From: Candidatus Pantoea gossypiicola
GTDB taxonomy: Bacteria > Pseudomonadota > Gammaproteobacteria > Enterobacterales > Enterobacteriaceae
NCBI RefSeq assembly: GCF_008632075.1
Contig: NZ_VWVM01000016.1
Span: 57,359 to 121,358 of the forward strand
Length of the DNA stretch: 64,000 bases
Direction: 5' to 3'
Part shown: piece after piece, positions 45,817 to 55,417 of the stretch
Layout of the letters: every line of letters begins with the position of its first letter
Numbering within the stretch: the first letter of the stretch is position 1
Position numbers and translations under genes: made by a program
The notes under the pieces: generated by a model
Told to the model about the DNA's origin: nothing
Database searches by the model: none
The model's input: only the letters and a program-made list of their open reading frames with translations

Positions 45817-47199
45817 TCAGTTCACTATCCCGGCAACCTGCGGCGGCAGGGTAAAGCGGGTAATGACGCTGCCTAGCGTTTCAGTCTGTCCACTGAGGCT
45901 GCCTGCCGTCGTCGAAACCTGCTGGACCAGCGTCGCATTCTGCTGCGTTACACGGTCAAGTTCAGCAACCGCCACGGTGACCTGGGCTATTCCTTTGCTC
46001 TGCTCATCCGAGGCCAGCGCAATCTGTCCGATCCGTTCATTAACCCCATCCACACCACGCAGCACGGCTTCCATAGTCGTTCCTGCACTCTCTGCTGCGC
46101 GTCGGCCATCATCTACGCGTGCCTCGGTATCGGCTATCAGCTCTTCAATCTCCTTCGCGGCGGCAGCACTTCGCTGCGCCAGTGAACGTACCTCACTGGC
46201 AACCACCGCAAAACCACGGCCCTGCTCGCCCGCACGGGCGGCCTCTACGGCGGCGTTGAGCGCCAGAATGTTGGTCTGAAATGCGATACCATTAATGGTG
46301 GTGGTAAACTCCCGGATTTTCTCTGATCCCTGCGCGATGCTGGTGATAGCTGCCGACACCCGCTGAACCAGCTCCACGCCCTGATGGGTCGTATCCGTGG
46401 TGCTGGCGGCCAGTTCACGCGCTTCGCGGGCATTCTGTGCATTGTGACGCACGGTAACCGTGATCTCTTCCATACTGGCAGCAGTCTGCTCCAGCGCAGC
46501 GGCCTGCGTGGAGGTCCGGTCGGAGAGATCGGCGTTACCCGCCGCGATGTCGCCAGCCTCACGATGAAGAATGGCTGCGTTGTCGTGAATAGCGCTGACC
46601 GTCTGTAACAGACTGTGCTGCATCTCTTTCACCAGCGGCACTAACTGCCCGACGCAGTTGCGACCCAGATCTTCCGGCTCGCGTGTCAGATCACCTCCGG
46701 CAATAATTTTTAAATGACCGCGGATTTTAGCTACCGGACGCACCAGATGGACGACCAGATAGCGGTCGCAAAACAGCAGCAACGCGAATGCTGCCAGCAC
46801 AGCCGCCAGCAGTACGCGCTCAAGCTGACGCCGGTCAGCGTTAAGAAGAGCCTGATTTTGTGCAAGCTGCTGCATTACCTTATCCAGTTTCGCACGGGTG
46901 ACAGTTGCATACTCTGAGGGTGAGGTCGTCAGTGCTGCGCGGACGCTATCCCAGTCAGCACTGACCGGAATTAAGGCGACCAGGGCGTTTTTATCTGCGG
47001 CTGTTCCGCCCTGCATAATAAGAGCGCTGCGCGCAAGAAAACTCAGTTGTTGCGTCAGAACAGCTGAGCGATCGGTCTGCCAATAGATATCCCGCACGAT
47101 CTGACTGCTATAGCCACCTGCCAGTGCGACCACGCCCAGCGAAACGATCATTATCCACAACACAACGCGGCGAATAGTGAAATGCCTGAGTGAGTTCAT
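45817..47199 (-). CDS. Methyl-accepting chemotaxis protein
   Basis: A 460-residue chemoreceptor. It has two membrane helices (about 11-31 and 132-154), and between them a short periplasmic domain of about 100 residues, smaller than the four-helix sensors of Tar/Tsr. A HAMP region (about 155-205) and the signalling hairpin with the conserved tip [25 protein letters not shown] sequence (about 320-345) follow. The C-terminus (VAGIVN) lacks the NWETF pentapeptide that tethers CheR. ATG 47199 has GGGGAAAA before it; the first ATG (47244) has none. Confidence 0.9.
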   Translation of the reverse strand: MNSLRHFTIRRVVLWIMIVSLGVVALAGGYSSQIVRDIYWQTDRSAVLTQQLSFLARSALIMQGGTAADKNALVALIPVSADWDSVRAALTTSPSEYATVTRAKLDKVMQQLAQNQALLNADRRQLERVLLAAVLAAFALLLFCDRYLVVHLVRPVAKIRGHLKIIAGGDLTREPEDLGRNCVGQLVPLVKEMQHSLLQTVSAIHDNAAILHREAGDIAAGNADLSDRTSTQAAALEQTAASMEEITVTVRHNAQNAREARELAASTTDTTHQGVELVQRVSAAITSIAQGSEKIREFTTTINGIAFQTNILALNAAVEAARAGEQGRGFAVVASEVRSLAQRSAAAAKEIEELIADTEARVDDGRRAAESAGTTMEAVLRGVDGVNERIGQIALASDEQSKGIAQVTVAVAELDRVTQQNATLVQQVSTTAGSLSGQTETLGSVITRFTLPPQVAGIVN

Positions 47200-47546
47200 G
47201 AGGTTTTCCCCGATGTTGTCATTGGTGTAGTTAAAATTAAACAAAAATAAGTTATGTCATCTACTTTAATGCGTTATTATATAGCGCACTATGTTTATGC
47301 TTACTATCCTGGCAGGATATTTCAGAAATTAAAAGTTTTTAACGACAAAATAATAGAATCGTCATTCATAAAATATTTCGTTAAAGAAAAGTGATTTGCT
47401 ATTCTCTTCAGGTCTGGCAGGCGGTGTAATAAAAAATAAATCGTTATGGCTCTTTCTTTTTACAGAAATAGCCTGTAGTCATAACGCTATAACCTTCAAT
47501 TTTTCTGTTTAATTTCGCTCCGTAATCAGACGGTGCGGAGGAATTC
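47200..47546. other. AT-rich divergent promoter region
   Basis: 347 bases, markedly AT-rich, between the divergent chemoreceptor and GAF-EAL genes. No match to the FliA consensus was seen on either strand, so neither gene is obviously under FliA. No open frame of note. Confidence 0.4.
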
Positions 47547-49328
47547 ATGCTCATGAGCCTTAGCGGCGGCGACGATTGCCGTACGCGAACCCTGCACGCG
47601 CTGCGCAGTAACGACGAGAGTCGTGACGATGTGTTGCGACAGTTCGTCCGGCTGGCCAGCCAGGCCATTGGTATTCCCGGCAGCTTTATCTCCGTCCTGG
47701 ATGATGAGATGCAGCACGTTAAAGCGGCGCACAATTTCACACTCACTCATTCCACGCGACAGGACTCGCTCTGCCGGCACGCCGTGGACAGTGACAGCAC
47801 CGTGGTGGTGCCTGATACCCTGCTTGATAGCCGCTTTGCTGACCATAAGCTGATTACCGGCGCGCCTTTTATCCGTTTCTATGCTGGCGTGCCGCTTAAA
47901 AGCAGTACCGGTCTGATTCTGGGTACGCTCTGCGTGACCGACACGGCACCTCATCGCTTCAGTGACGATCAGGTAACCATGCTGAAAATGCTCGCTGCGC
48001 TGGTGATGTCCTTTCTTGACGCCTGGTACTCGGCTGGCTTTGCCGACCCGGTAACTGGCCTGCCCAATCGTCAGCGTCTGATCCGCGACCTGCAGTTCCT
48101 TGCCACCTCCGGAGACACCACGCCACGGCGGCTTGTGCTGATTGACTGTATCGATATGCCGCGTGCCTACGAACTGGCACGCTCAATGGGCATGGGGCCG
48201 GTTGAGAGCCTGCTGAAGGATGTGGCGACACTGCTGCCGCTGCGTCTGCGCCCTGCCCCGGGAGAAATGCTTTACACCGTAGCAACCGGACGCTTTGCCC
48301 TGCTGACACGACAGGAGAGCACACTCACTGCCAGTTGGGTGGCCAATAAACTGGCCGGGATCAGCGCCGATCTTGGCGATGGGCTGTCGGTTGCGCTGAT
48401 GACACATACTGGTGAGGCAAGTTTCAACACGGGTGAATTGCCTGCCCAGGAGATCCTGCGGCGGGCGGGCAGCGCGTTGCACGAAGCCATTACCCGCAAC
48501 GTTGCCTCAATGCCGTTCAGTGAAGCCACTGATACGCGTCATACTCAGGATTTCACCCTGATGCATGACCTGGCCACTGCAATACGCGAGGATAAAGGGT
48601 TATGGCTCGCCTGGCAGCCGAAAATCTGCCTTCACAGCGGTAAGCCGATAGGACTGGAAGCGCTGATCCGCTGGCAGCATCCGCAGCGCGGCGAACTTTC
48701 ACCTGCGCAGTTTTTACCCGTTGCCGGGCAAACCCAGCTGCTTACCGAACTGACCGCCTGGGTCACAGAGCATGCGATTGCCCGCCTCGCCCGTCTTCGC
48801 GACAGCTATATTCAGTTGCCCATCACCATTAACGTCAGCAGCAGCGATTTTTCCCGTGACGGTTTTGCTGACGAACTGGAAGAGAAGATGCTAAGAGCGA
48901 AGCTGCCGGTTTCGCTGCTGGGCATTGAGTGTCTGGAAACAGAACGGATTCTGGAAAGTCCGACCGCGATACAGGGGCTTGAGATGCTGAAGCTACGGGG
49001 ATTTGGTATTTCACTGGATGACTTCGGTACCGGCTACAGTAACATCAGTTATCTGCGGCGCATGCCGCTGGATGTGATCAAGCTGGACCGCTCACTGATC
49101 AGCGAAATTTCGTCTGACACTGCATCGCGTGTCATTGCCCGCAGTATTATTGCAATGCTCAAAGACCTTGATTACATGGTACTGGCCGAAGGCGTGGAGA
49201 ATGCGGAAACTGTTACGGCGCTGACCGAGTTCGGCTGCGACCAGGCTCAGGGATTTTTCTACTCCAGGCCACTGCCGGAAGCGGCGCTGGATGAGTGGCT
49301 TGGCTGGCGATTACGCAGTAAGTGCTAA
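47547..49328 (+). CDS. GAF-GGDEF-EAL protein (GGDEF degenerate, EAL intact)
   Basis: A 593-residue protein. A GAF domain (about 20-155) shares the PFIRFYAGVPL core with the paralogue at 42618-44813. The GGDEF-like domain (about 160-320) has TGRFALL where GGDEF should be and cannot make cyclic-di-GMP. The EAL domain (about 335-585) keeps GLEALIRWQHP, the Asn of INVSSSDF, LDDFGTGYSN, KLDRSL and LAEGVEN. It should be an active phosphodiesterase degrading cyclic-di-GMP. GGAGGA precedes two in-frame ATGs (47547, 47553). Confidence 0.88.
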   Translation: MLMSLSGGDDCRTRTLHALRSNDESRDDVLRQFVRLASQAIGIPGSFISVLDDEMQHVKAAHNFTLTHSTRQDSLCRHAVDSDSTVVVPDTLLDSRFADHKLITGAPFIRFYAGVPLKSSTGLILGTLCVTDTAPHRFSDDQVTMLKMLAALVMSFLDAWYSAGFADPVTGLPNRQRLIRDLQFLATSGDTTPRRLVLIDCIDMPRAYELARSMGMGPVESLLKDVATLLPLRLRPAPGEMLYTVATGRFALLTRQESTLTASWVANKLAGISADLGDGLSVALMTHTGEASFNTGELPAQEILRRAGSALHEAITRNVASMPFSEATDTRHTQDFTLMHDLATAIREDKGLWLAWQPKICLHSGKPIGLEALIRWQHPQRGELSPAQFLPVAGQTQLLTELTAWVTEHAIARLARLRDSYIQLPITINVSSSDFSRDGFADELEEKMLRAKLPVSLLGIECLETERILESPTAIQGLEMLKLRGFGISLDDFGTGYSNISYLRRMPLDVIKLDRSLISEISSDTASRVIARSIIAMLKDLDYMVLAEGVENAETVTALTEFGCDQAQGFFYSRPLPEAALDEWLGWRLRSKC

Positions 49329-49352
49329 TCCTGACTTCCCTGCCCCGCAATC

Positions 49353-50957
49353 TTATCTGGCAGACTCAGGCGTACTGAATCCGTCCGGCCCGGCAATGAT
49401 CACCGTATTGCGCCCGGCCGCTTTTGCCTCGTAAAGCGCTTCATCCGCCCGGCGCAGCAGTGCCTCGCGATCGCGACTCTGGTCATCCCGTGAAGCCACG
49501 CCAGCGGATATAGTCATCGTCCCGGCGAACGGGAAGGTGGTGGCGCAGACGGTCTCGCGGATGCGTTCTGCGGTACGGGCGGCATCAGCCAGCGTGGTGT
49601 CAGGCAGCAGCAGTATAAACTCCTCGCCACCAAACCGGCTGACGATATCCCCGGTGCGACAGGCCTGACGCAGTAACGCCGCCAGGCTCACCAGAACCGC
49701 ATCGCCTGCGTCATGCCCGTACCAGTCATTAATCTTCTTGAAATGGTCAATATCAATCGCGATGACACACTGTTCATGCTCACTGTCTGCCTGCGCCGCC
49801 AGGGCTGAAAATCCGCGACGGTTGCAGAGCCCGGTCAGCGGGTCGGTCATCGCCTCATCGTTAAGCGCGGCCAGGTGGCCTGCCACCGCATGGCGATGCT
49901 CCTGCACCGCTTCTTTGAGCCGGTCAGCCTCGTAATACCAGGTTTTGACCGTAGCGAGTGACTCCGCCTGTGCTTCACTGCCGCCATCCCGCACTCTGTC
50001 CGCCAGCTTTTCCAGTGGCGAAGCGATCCGACCAGCCATAAACGCAATTACGCTGGCCGTCAGGAGAATAATGCCCATAACGAACCAGATGGCGCTTTCC
50101 GCCGTGCGCAGCAGAATATGCCTGACCGTTTCAGAGGTGCCAGTTATAAATACGTTCCAGCCGGTTTTCTGCAGCGTGCCATAGCCGGTCAGATAGCTTT
50201 GCCCCCCCTTTTCCAGGGTAAAATGTCCACTTTCCGTGGTGGACAGGCGCTTCTGCAGGGCCAGACTCAGCAGCATCTTCGTTCCGACGAGCGTCGGATC
50301 ATGGCTGAAAATAATCAGCCCCTCATTGCTGACCACGCTCACCGTCGATCCTTTGGTATAAAAATGCTGGCTCAGGATTTCGCTCAGCATGCTCTGTTTT
50401 TTTAGATAAATGGTGCCGCCGATATAACCCAGATAGCCCCCCTCTTCGCTGAACAGCGGCTGAGATAAAAACACCACATAGTTTCCGGCGGCAGAGGTAA
50501 AGGGCGCGGAGATAAAGGGCTTACGGGTTGTAATAGCCTGCAGACTGGCTGCTGAGTGAAGTTTCATGCCTGTCAGATTCAGGCTATCGGGTGAGGTTGC
50601 CGCAATGATGGCATCATGGTTAACCACTACTACCGAGTTGAAAAAGCCTGACTGCATGCGCAGGCGCTCGGTTTCTGCTTTTAGCTGCTTCAGATTGCTA
50701 AGGCCCTTGATCTGCGATGCACTCCAGGCCAGTTCCCGTTGCGCTGTCGTCAGGTAACGATCGGTGGTATCGGCCAGTTTGCGGGCATAGGCAATGTTTC
50801 CTTCAAGCAGGCTGTCTTCAATATTGGCCTTCTGAAACAGTAGCAGCGCACTCAGTAGCAGACCGGAGGTCAGAATGACGCCCCCAATGGAAAGTAAAGT
50901 CAGCAGCGAACGAAGGCGCATTTTTTTATGGAGCATTGCGGTCGGGATCCGGATCAA
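49353..50957 (-). CDS. Membrane diguanylate cyclase with periplasmic Cache sensor
   Basis: A 534-residue protein with membrane helices at about 16-43 and 285-310, a double-Cache-type periplasmic sensor between them, a HAMP-like stretch, and a C-terminal GGDEF domain (about 370-525) with RFGGEEF. The inhibitory site RTGD stands five residues before the motif, so product feedback is likely. It should synthesise cyclic-di-GMP in response to a small ligand such as an amino or organic acid. The start is a TTG at 50957 with AGGTGA; ATG 50936 has no ribosome site. Convergent with the GAF-EAL gene. Confidence 0.88.
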   Translation of the reverse strand: MIRIPTAMLHKKMRLRSLLTLLSIGGVILTSGLLLSALLLFQKANIEDSLLEGNIAYARKLADTTDRYLTTAQRELAWSASQIKGLSNLKQLKAETERLRMQSGFFNSVVVVNHDAIIAATSPDSLNLTGMKLHSAASLQAITTRKPFISAPFTSAAGNYVVFLSQPLFSEEGGYLGYIGGTIYLKKQSMLSEILSQHFYTKGSTVSVVSNEGLIIFSHDPTLVGTKMLLSLALQKRLSTTESGHFTLEKGGQSYLTGYGTLQKTGWNVFITGTSETVRHILLRTAESAIWFVMGIILLTASVIAFMAGRIASPLEKLADRVRDGGSEAQAESLATVKTWYYEADRLKEAVQEHRHAVAGHLAALNDEAMTDPLTGLCNRRGFSALAAQADSEHEQCVIAIDIDHFKKINDWYGHDAGDAVLVSLAALLRQACRTGDIVSRFGGEEFILLLPDTTLADAARTAERIRETVCATTFPFAGTMTISAGVASRDDQSRDREALLRRADEALYEAKAAGRNTVIIAGPDGFSTPESAR

Positions 50958-51210
50958 GTATCACCTGAGTGTAACAGTTGATGCTTAACGTCAAGGGAAG
51001 AAAAGAAGCGGATTTACAGTGGATCACGATGCATTGCCGGGCGCAGGACAAATCCGTACAGACTTGCATAAGGTCTTGTTGAGCATTTCTCAGGCACTGA
51101 TAAACAGCAGTCTAAAATAATTAAGCAGTAATAATGAAACTGTTTAACCTGCGACTTTCTCAGGTGAGGTGCCTTATTATCGCTGAGCACCAGCGTGAGG
51201 TGCTGCAGGC

Positions 51211-51241
51211 ACGAAAAATAACGGGGCATAATCTGCCCCGT
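51211..51241 (-). terminator. Terminator of the small unknown gene
   Basis: ACGGGGCA and TGCCCCGT form a perfect stem with loop GATTA on the minus strand, followed by TATTTTT. It lies about 95 bases after the stop of the 69-residue gene. The opposite strand also has T residues. Confidence 0.7.
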
Positions 51242-51333
51242 TTATCATCGTGAATGAATTGCTCGTAAAACAGTTAAATTAAATCTGCGTTATGAATACG
51301 CAGTCAGGCACAGGCTTAATCATTGCGGTCGGA

Positions 51334-51543
51334 TTAACGCCAGAACGACTTAATATAAGAACAACTGCTGAGTCTTTTAATAAACTGATGCGGACAGGTA
51401 AAGCGACACCCTTCCCACTCCAGATTAAACCACTGGAATTCATCATCTTTAATTTTATCCAGCAGGTTCATTGCCTGCATGGGCGTCTGGAAAGCATAAG
51501 CCTTCATCACGCCCTCTTTGGTACATAAATCAATATGGACCAT
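51334..51543 (-). CDS. Small protein of unknown function (69 residues)
   Basis: Starts MVHIDLCTKEGVMKAYAFQT and contains MNLLDKIKDDEFQWFNLEWEG. The composition is protein-like, with three Cys and several aromatic residues. I recognise no family. The downstream terminator and the length support a real gene. Upstream, GGGGGTTAT before the ATG is only a fair ribosome site. Confidence 0.55.
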   Translation of the reverse strand: MVHIDLCTKEGVMKAYAFQTPMQAMNLLDKIKDDEFQWFNLEWEGCRFTCPHQFIKRLSSCSYIKSFWR

Positions 51544-51860
51544 ATAACCCCCGGGAGTTAAAAAGATGGTGCATTTTATAATTATTGAACAGCCTGTTTA
51601 GCATAATCCATTTACCGGCTGCCGATTATCTGATTCCGTAATATTTACGTAAAAAACGAATATTTTTATTTTTTGGGCAAATTAGTCCCGTTGCATCAAT
51701 TAATTTGACCATGTTTGCGTAACGTGCCAAAAATCGGGGAAATATTCTTTGTTTTTTTAAATCAGCACAGCCAGCGGCGATAACAAGTGCACAGGATGAT
51801 GACGTTTATCTGACAGCATTTCCGGCATGTGAACCTGTGTGCGGCAGGCCCGGAATCTTT
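51544..51860. other. AT-rich intergenic region
   Basis: 317 bases, AT-rich at 51570-51770, between the 69-residue gene and a weak small frame. Divergent promoters are expected; no motif could be named. Confidence 0.35.
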
Positions 51861-52001
51861 ATGAAACGCCAGATATTCGTGCTGACCGATGCGATGGTGA
51901 TGGTCATAAAGCGAACGCATCGTTTACACTCTCAGCAGCCTTATCGGCACGGTTCTGTAGTGTACGCAGAGAAGCAGGAGATTACTGACGGCGGGCAATA
52001 A
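51861..52001 (+). CDS. Possible 46-residue leader or small protein
   Basis: A frame starting MKRQIFVLTDAMVMV and ending EITDGGQ, whose stop lies inside the ribosome site of the acetyltransferase-like gene (stop 51999-52001, next ATG 52010). GGAA is six bases before the ATG. Coupling to the next gene is possible. No family is recognised and chance is a real alternative. Confidence 0.25.
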   Translation: MKRQIFVLTDAMVMVIKRTHRLHSQQPYRHGSVVYAEKQEITDGGQ

Positions 52002-52009
52002 GGAATTTT

Positions 52010-52921
52010 ATGCTGAATTATATGTTATCGCTCTACCGTACTGTGCCTGTCTCATCTGAATGTCTCAGCGGCTGGCTGACCAGCTGGCTGGCGCAGCAGC
52101 AGGCCCGGTGCCACGATCATCACTTCTCCGCCGCCTTTCCCTGGCGTGAAACCGGCCTGCCCCAGCACACCTTTTTGCAGCGCGAACTGATGATTAATGG
52201 GCAGCGTTTTCTCACCGGCCCGCGCTATCTGGGGGGCGACCCCGCTCAGCCTTTTATTGAGATCGTGGCCCGTGATGGTGAACTGGATTACGCAGCCGCA
52301 GCCGGCATCATGCGTGAGTGGCAAACGATCAGGCCGCTGAAGATGCGTATTCTGCTGCCGGCAACCGATCCTGATATCGGTATAACCGATCAGCTGATTT
52401 ACCTCAGCGTTCCGGGCTCACATTCCGCGTCTGACGACCGACAGATTTCGCTGATTACGGCCTGCCGGAAAGATTATTCCCTCTGTAGCTGTGCCATTAA
52501 CCGCGCTTATCGTGCCAGCTGGCACACGCTGCCGCATCTGCGGGATCAGCTGATGGCCACCAGCAGGCAGGAATTACGGGACGATATTGCCGGGGGACAT
52601 GTGTTTCTGATCCTCTGGCAGGGCATGATGGCGGGGTTGATGATTTGCGTGCCGCGACGACTGGCTTTTATTGAGGGATTTCAGATTATGGATGAGGTGA
52701 TTCTGCCGGCGTATCAGGGCCGTGGACTGGCTGCACGCGCTCAGCAGCGTTTGCTGCAGCAGCTTCACCATTACTGCGGTCATGATGCGATGCTGACCGG
52801 CACCATTCTGCCCGGCAATACACCTTCTCTGCGAAGTGCGCAAAATGCCGGACGGCGCTGCGTGCTGAAATATCACTTTTTTACCCCCGCAGATCTACGG
52901 GCGGAGCGCCGGGCCATCTGA
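52010..52921 (+). CDS. GNAT-like acetyltransferase of unknown substrate
   Basis: A 303-residue protein. The C-terminal half has the acetyl-CoA loop ILPAYQGRGLAARAQQRLL and the later segment TILPGNTPSLRSAQNAGR, both typical of GNAT enzymes. The N-terminal 150 residues are an additional domain that I do not recognise. AAGGAA precedes ATG 52010. It may acetylate a small metabolite or protein. It converges tail to tail with the next gene, with one base between. Confidence 0.7.
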   Translation: MLNYMLSLYRTVPVSSECLSGWLTSWLAQQQARCHDHHFSAAFPWRETGLPQHTFLQRELMINGQRFLTGPRYLGGDPAQPFIEIVARDGELDYAAAAGIMREWQTIRPLKMRILLPATDPDIGITDQLIYLSVPGSHSASDDRQISLITACRKDYSLCSCAINRAYRASWHTLPHLRDQLMATSRQELRDDIAGGHVFLILWQGMMAGLMICVPRRLAFIEGFQIMDEVILPAYQGRGLAARAQQRLLQQLHHYCGHDAMLTGTILPGNTPSLRSAQNAGRRCVLKYHFFTPADLRAERRAI

Positions 52922-52922
52922 A

Positions 52923-53168
52923 TCACCACAGCGCCAGCTCAATCAATTTATCCTGAATGCTGTAAACGCGCTGCTTCAGGTTCAGACCGTCTTCTGCGCC
53001 AATCCACTTTGCCTCAACCGCATGATTAATTTTTTCCAGTGCGATTCTGGTGCTGCTTTTCAGACCGTTGTGCCAGTTGGCATCCGCACGATTTGCCGCC
53101 TGTTTTTCCAGGGTCCCGACGAGTTCCGCGACATTTTTATCACTGGCTGACGTTTCAGTTACAGACAT
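52923..53168 (-). CDS. Small helical protein of unknown function (81 residues)
   Basis: A soluble, helix-rich protein starting MSVTETSASDKNVAELVGTL with no signal peptide or membrane segment. Its charged and aromatic pattern (ALEKINHAVEAKWIGAEDGL) looks like a genuine coding sequence. Family not recognised. Its gene ends one base from the acetyltransferase-like stop. Confidence 0.6.
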   Translation of the reverse strand: MSVTETSASDKNVAELVGTLEKQAANRADANWHNGLKSSTRIALEKINHAVEAKWIGAEDGLNLKQRVYSIQDKLIELALW

Positions 53169-53396
53169 ATCTGCCTCTTTTTGCTGCTAAAAATGATGAA
53201 ACCAGCGGCACGTATTATACCGATTATCCGGCAGGCATGACGTCTTACTGTGCGCATAACCCGGCATGCATCGCAGAAGCTTTATAGCCTTGCAGAGATG
53301 ACCAGCAGGGCGCGGCTTCGCTCGCAAAATTCCGCCAGCTGTCCTTAACTCAAACTCAGTAGTTTTGTTCCACTGAGAAAACTATCGGAGGACATT

Positions 53397-53930
53397 TTGA
53401 CATCAACATCCCTGACTACCGCCAGTGATAATACCCTCACGCTACGGCGCTGGATTACTGTGGGCCTGCCCGCTACCGAGCTTTTTAACCTGTGGCTTGA
53501 GCCAGATACCCTGCCCCGCATTATGAGCCACTTTGCCAGCGTGACGCCGGTCAATAAAAGCGATGCACACTGGCAGATTGAGGGTCCACTGGGTAAGCAC
53601 TACCGCTGGGATACCCGCATTGTTGAAGCGCAGCCAGGCGAAGTTATTGCCTGGCGCTCGCTTGAGGATGCAGATATTCCTAACGAAGGTGAACTGCGCC
53701 TGCGCCCGGCTCCGGGAGAATGGGGCACCGAGCTGGCTCTGACTCTGCAGTTCACGCCGCCGGGTGGCGCACTGGGAAAAAAAGTAACGACGTTATTTGA
53801 TCTGCTGCCAAAAGAGGTAGCCAGCAAAGCGTTACATCGCTTTAAAAGTCTGGCTGAAACCGGTGAGATTCCTACCCTGCACGGGCAGCCTGCGGGTCGT
53901 CATGGCGGACGTCAGGATAAGGAGAAATAA
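53397..53930 (+). CDS. SRPBCC-family (polyketide cyclase/dehydrase-like) protein
   Basis: A 177-residue protein with the START/SRPBCC helix-grip fold: RWITVGLPATELFNLWLEP at the start, then MSHFASVTPVN, and the strands EVIAWRSL and ELALTLQF with a closing long helix. Family members bind lipids or coenzyme Q or act as cyclases; the role here is unknown. The start is TTG with a perfect GGAGGA four bases before it. The next gene's ATG follows its stop directly, so the two are an operon. Confidence 0.78.
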   Translation: MTSTSLTTASDNTLTLRRWITVGLPATELFNLWLEPDTLPRIMSHFASVTPVNKSDAHWQIEGPLGKHYRWDTRIVEAQPGEVIAWRSLEDADIPNEGELRLRPAPGEWGTELALTLQFTPPGGALGKKVTTLFDLLPKEVASKALHRFKSLAETGEIPTLHGQPAGRHGGRQDKEK

Positions 53931-55097
53931 ATGCGCGCACTCTGCTGGAATGGCGTCAACGATTTAAGCGTTGAAACCGTGGCCGACCCCGGCCTGCTCA
54001 ATCCTCATGATGCGATTATTCGCGTCAGGCTCACGACCACCTGCGGCTCCGATCTGCACGTCATTGACGGCCTGATCCCGAGTATGCGGGAGGGCGATAT
54101 CCTGGGTCATGAATTTATGGGCGAGGTCGTTGAAGTTGGCCATGCGGTAAAAAATATCCGGCGCGGCGATCGGGTAGTCGTGCCCTCTTTTATCTCCTGT
54201 GGCTCCTGCTGGTATTGCCAGCATCAGTTGCCCTCCTGCTGTGACAATACGCATCCGCAGTGGGAGAAAGGCGAAACGGTGCTCGGTCATGCCACGGGCG
54301 GCATTTATGCTTACAGCCACGCGTTTGGCGGTTATGCCGGCTCACATGCAGAGTATGTTCGCGTGCCCTTTGCCGACAATGATTGCTTCGTCGTGCCCGA
54401 AGGCGTAACCGATGAGCAGGCGCTGTTCCTCTCCGATGCGACGCCGACCGGTTATATGGGTGCCGACTTCTGTAATATTCATCCGGGTGACACCGTGGTG
54501 GTCTGGGGCTGTGGCGGTGTCGGACTGATGGCACAGCAAAGCGCCTGGCTGATGGGCGCGCATCAGGTCATCGGTATCGATCGCTATCCTGAACGGCTGG
54601 CCATGGCACGCGACTTCGCAGGCAGCATAACGCTGGATTACACCGAGGTGGATATCAACGAAGCGCTGCTGGAATTAACCGGCGGGCGCGGCCCGGACAG
54701 CTGTATTGATGCTGTCGGCATGGAAGCCCGTGGTGAAGGATTAAGTCAGGTCTATGACAAGACCAAACAGATGCTGCATCTGGAAACGGATGTCGGAGCA
54801 GCCTTGCGCCAGGCGTTATATGCCTGCCGTAAAGGCGGCAACATCGCGATTCTGGGGGTGTATGGCGTGATGGATAAGTTTCCGCTGGGGCTGATGATCA
54901 ATAAAAGCCTGACCATTCGTACCGCCCAGCAGCACGGGCAACGCTACATGCATCGCCTGCTGGAGCATGTTGCCAGAAATGAGCTTAATCCGGCTTTTAT
55001 GGCGACACATCGTTTTCCACTGGAAGAGGCCCCGCGAGGCTATGAGATGTTCAAACACAAAGAAGATGGCTGCGTTCGTGCCGTGTTCGTGCCCTGA
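53931..55097 (+). CDS. Zinc-dependent alcohol dehydrogenase (formaldehyde dehydrogenase-like)
   Basis: A 388-residue medium-chain dehydrogenase. Catalytic zinc ligands lie in TTTCGSDLH and LGHEFMGEV. Structural zinc Cys are in SCGSCWYCQHQLPSCCDN, and the NAD loop is VWGCGGVGLMAQQ. The sequence is of the glutathione-independent formaldehyde dehydrogenase-like branch. Its start codon abuts the stop of the SRPBCC gene, which implies coupled translation and a shared task. A GC-rich hairpin follows at 55116-55132. Confidence 0.85.
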   Translation: MRALCWNGVNDLSVETVADPGLLNPHDAIIRVRLTTTCGSDLHVIDGLIPSMREGDILGHEFMGEVVEVGHAVKNIRRGDRVVVPSFISCGSCWYCQHQLPSCCDNTHPQWEKGETVLGHATGGIYAYSHAFGGYAGSHAEYVRVPFADNDCFVVPEGVTDEQALFLSDATPTGYMGADFCNIHPGDTVVVWGCGGVGLMAQQSAWLMGAHQVIGIDRYPERLAMARDFAGSITLDYTEVDINEALLELTGGRGPDSCIDAVGMEARGEGLSQVYDKTKQMLHLETDVGAALRQALYACRKGGNIAILGVYGVMDKFPLGLMINKSLTIRTAQQHGQRYMHRLLEHVARNELNPAFMATHRFPLEEAPRGYEMFKHKEDGCVRAVFVP

Positions 55098-55115
55098 AAA
55101 CACATAAACCGATTC

Positions 55116-55132
55116 GGGCGGCGCTGCCGCCC
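55116..55132 (+). terminator. Hairpin after the alcohol dehydrogenase
   Basis: GGGCGGC and GCCGCCC with loop GCT. The T tail is poor (GGATCTTTCC), so it is a weak terminator candidate. Confidence 0.45.
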
Positions 55133-55417
55133 TGCGGGATCTTTCCTGAATCCTGAAAAAACCCTACTTATTCCCGGACGCTCAAAGAAAGATGAGAAGA
55201 GCCTGTTACGGCCAGGCTGAACCTGAATTAACCCACCATCATTCCATGCTGATATGAATTTTTTATGAACGCAAAGTCAAAAAAACACATCGGAATCAGA
55301 CGCCTGTAAACACTAAGCAGTCACCCCTGCCTGTTCACATTTTGAAAACAAAATAATCACACTAAGTTATTTTTTCATGCATAAATTAGTACCAGTTTTC
55401 ATTTATGGAGCAGACCA
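55133..55417. other. Promoter region of the chorismate mutase operon
   Basis: About 285 bases, increasingly AT-rich toward the gene, without an open frame. No named operator recognised. Confidence 0.35.
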
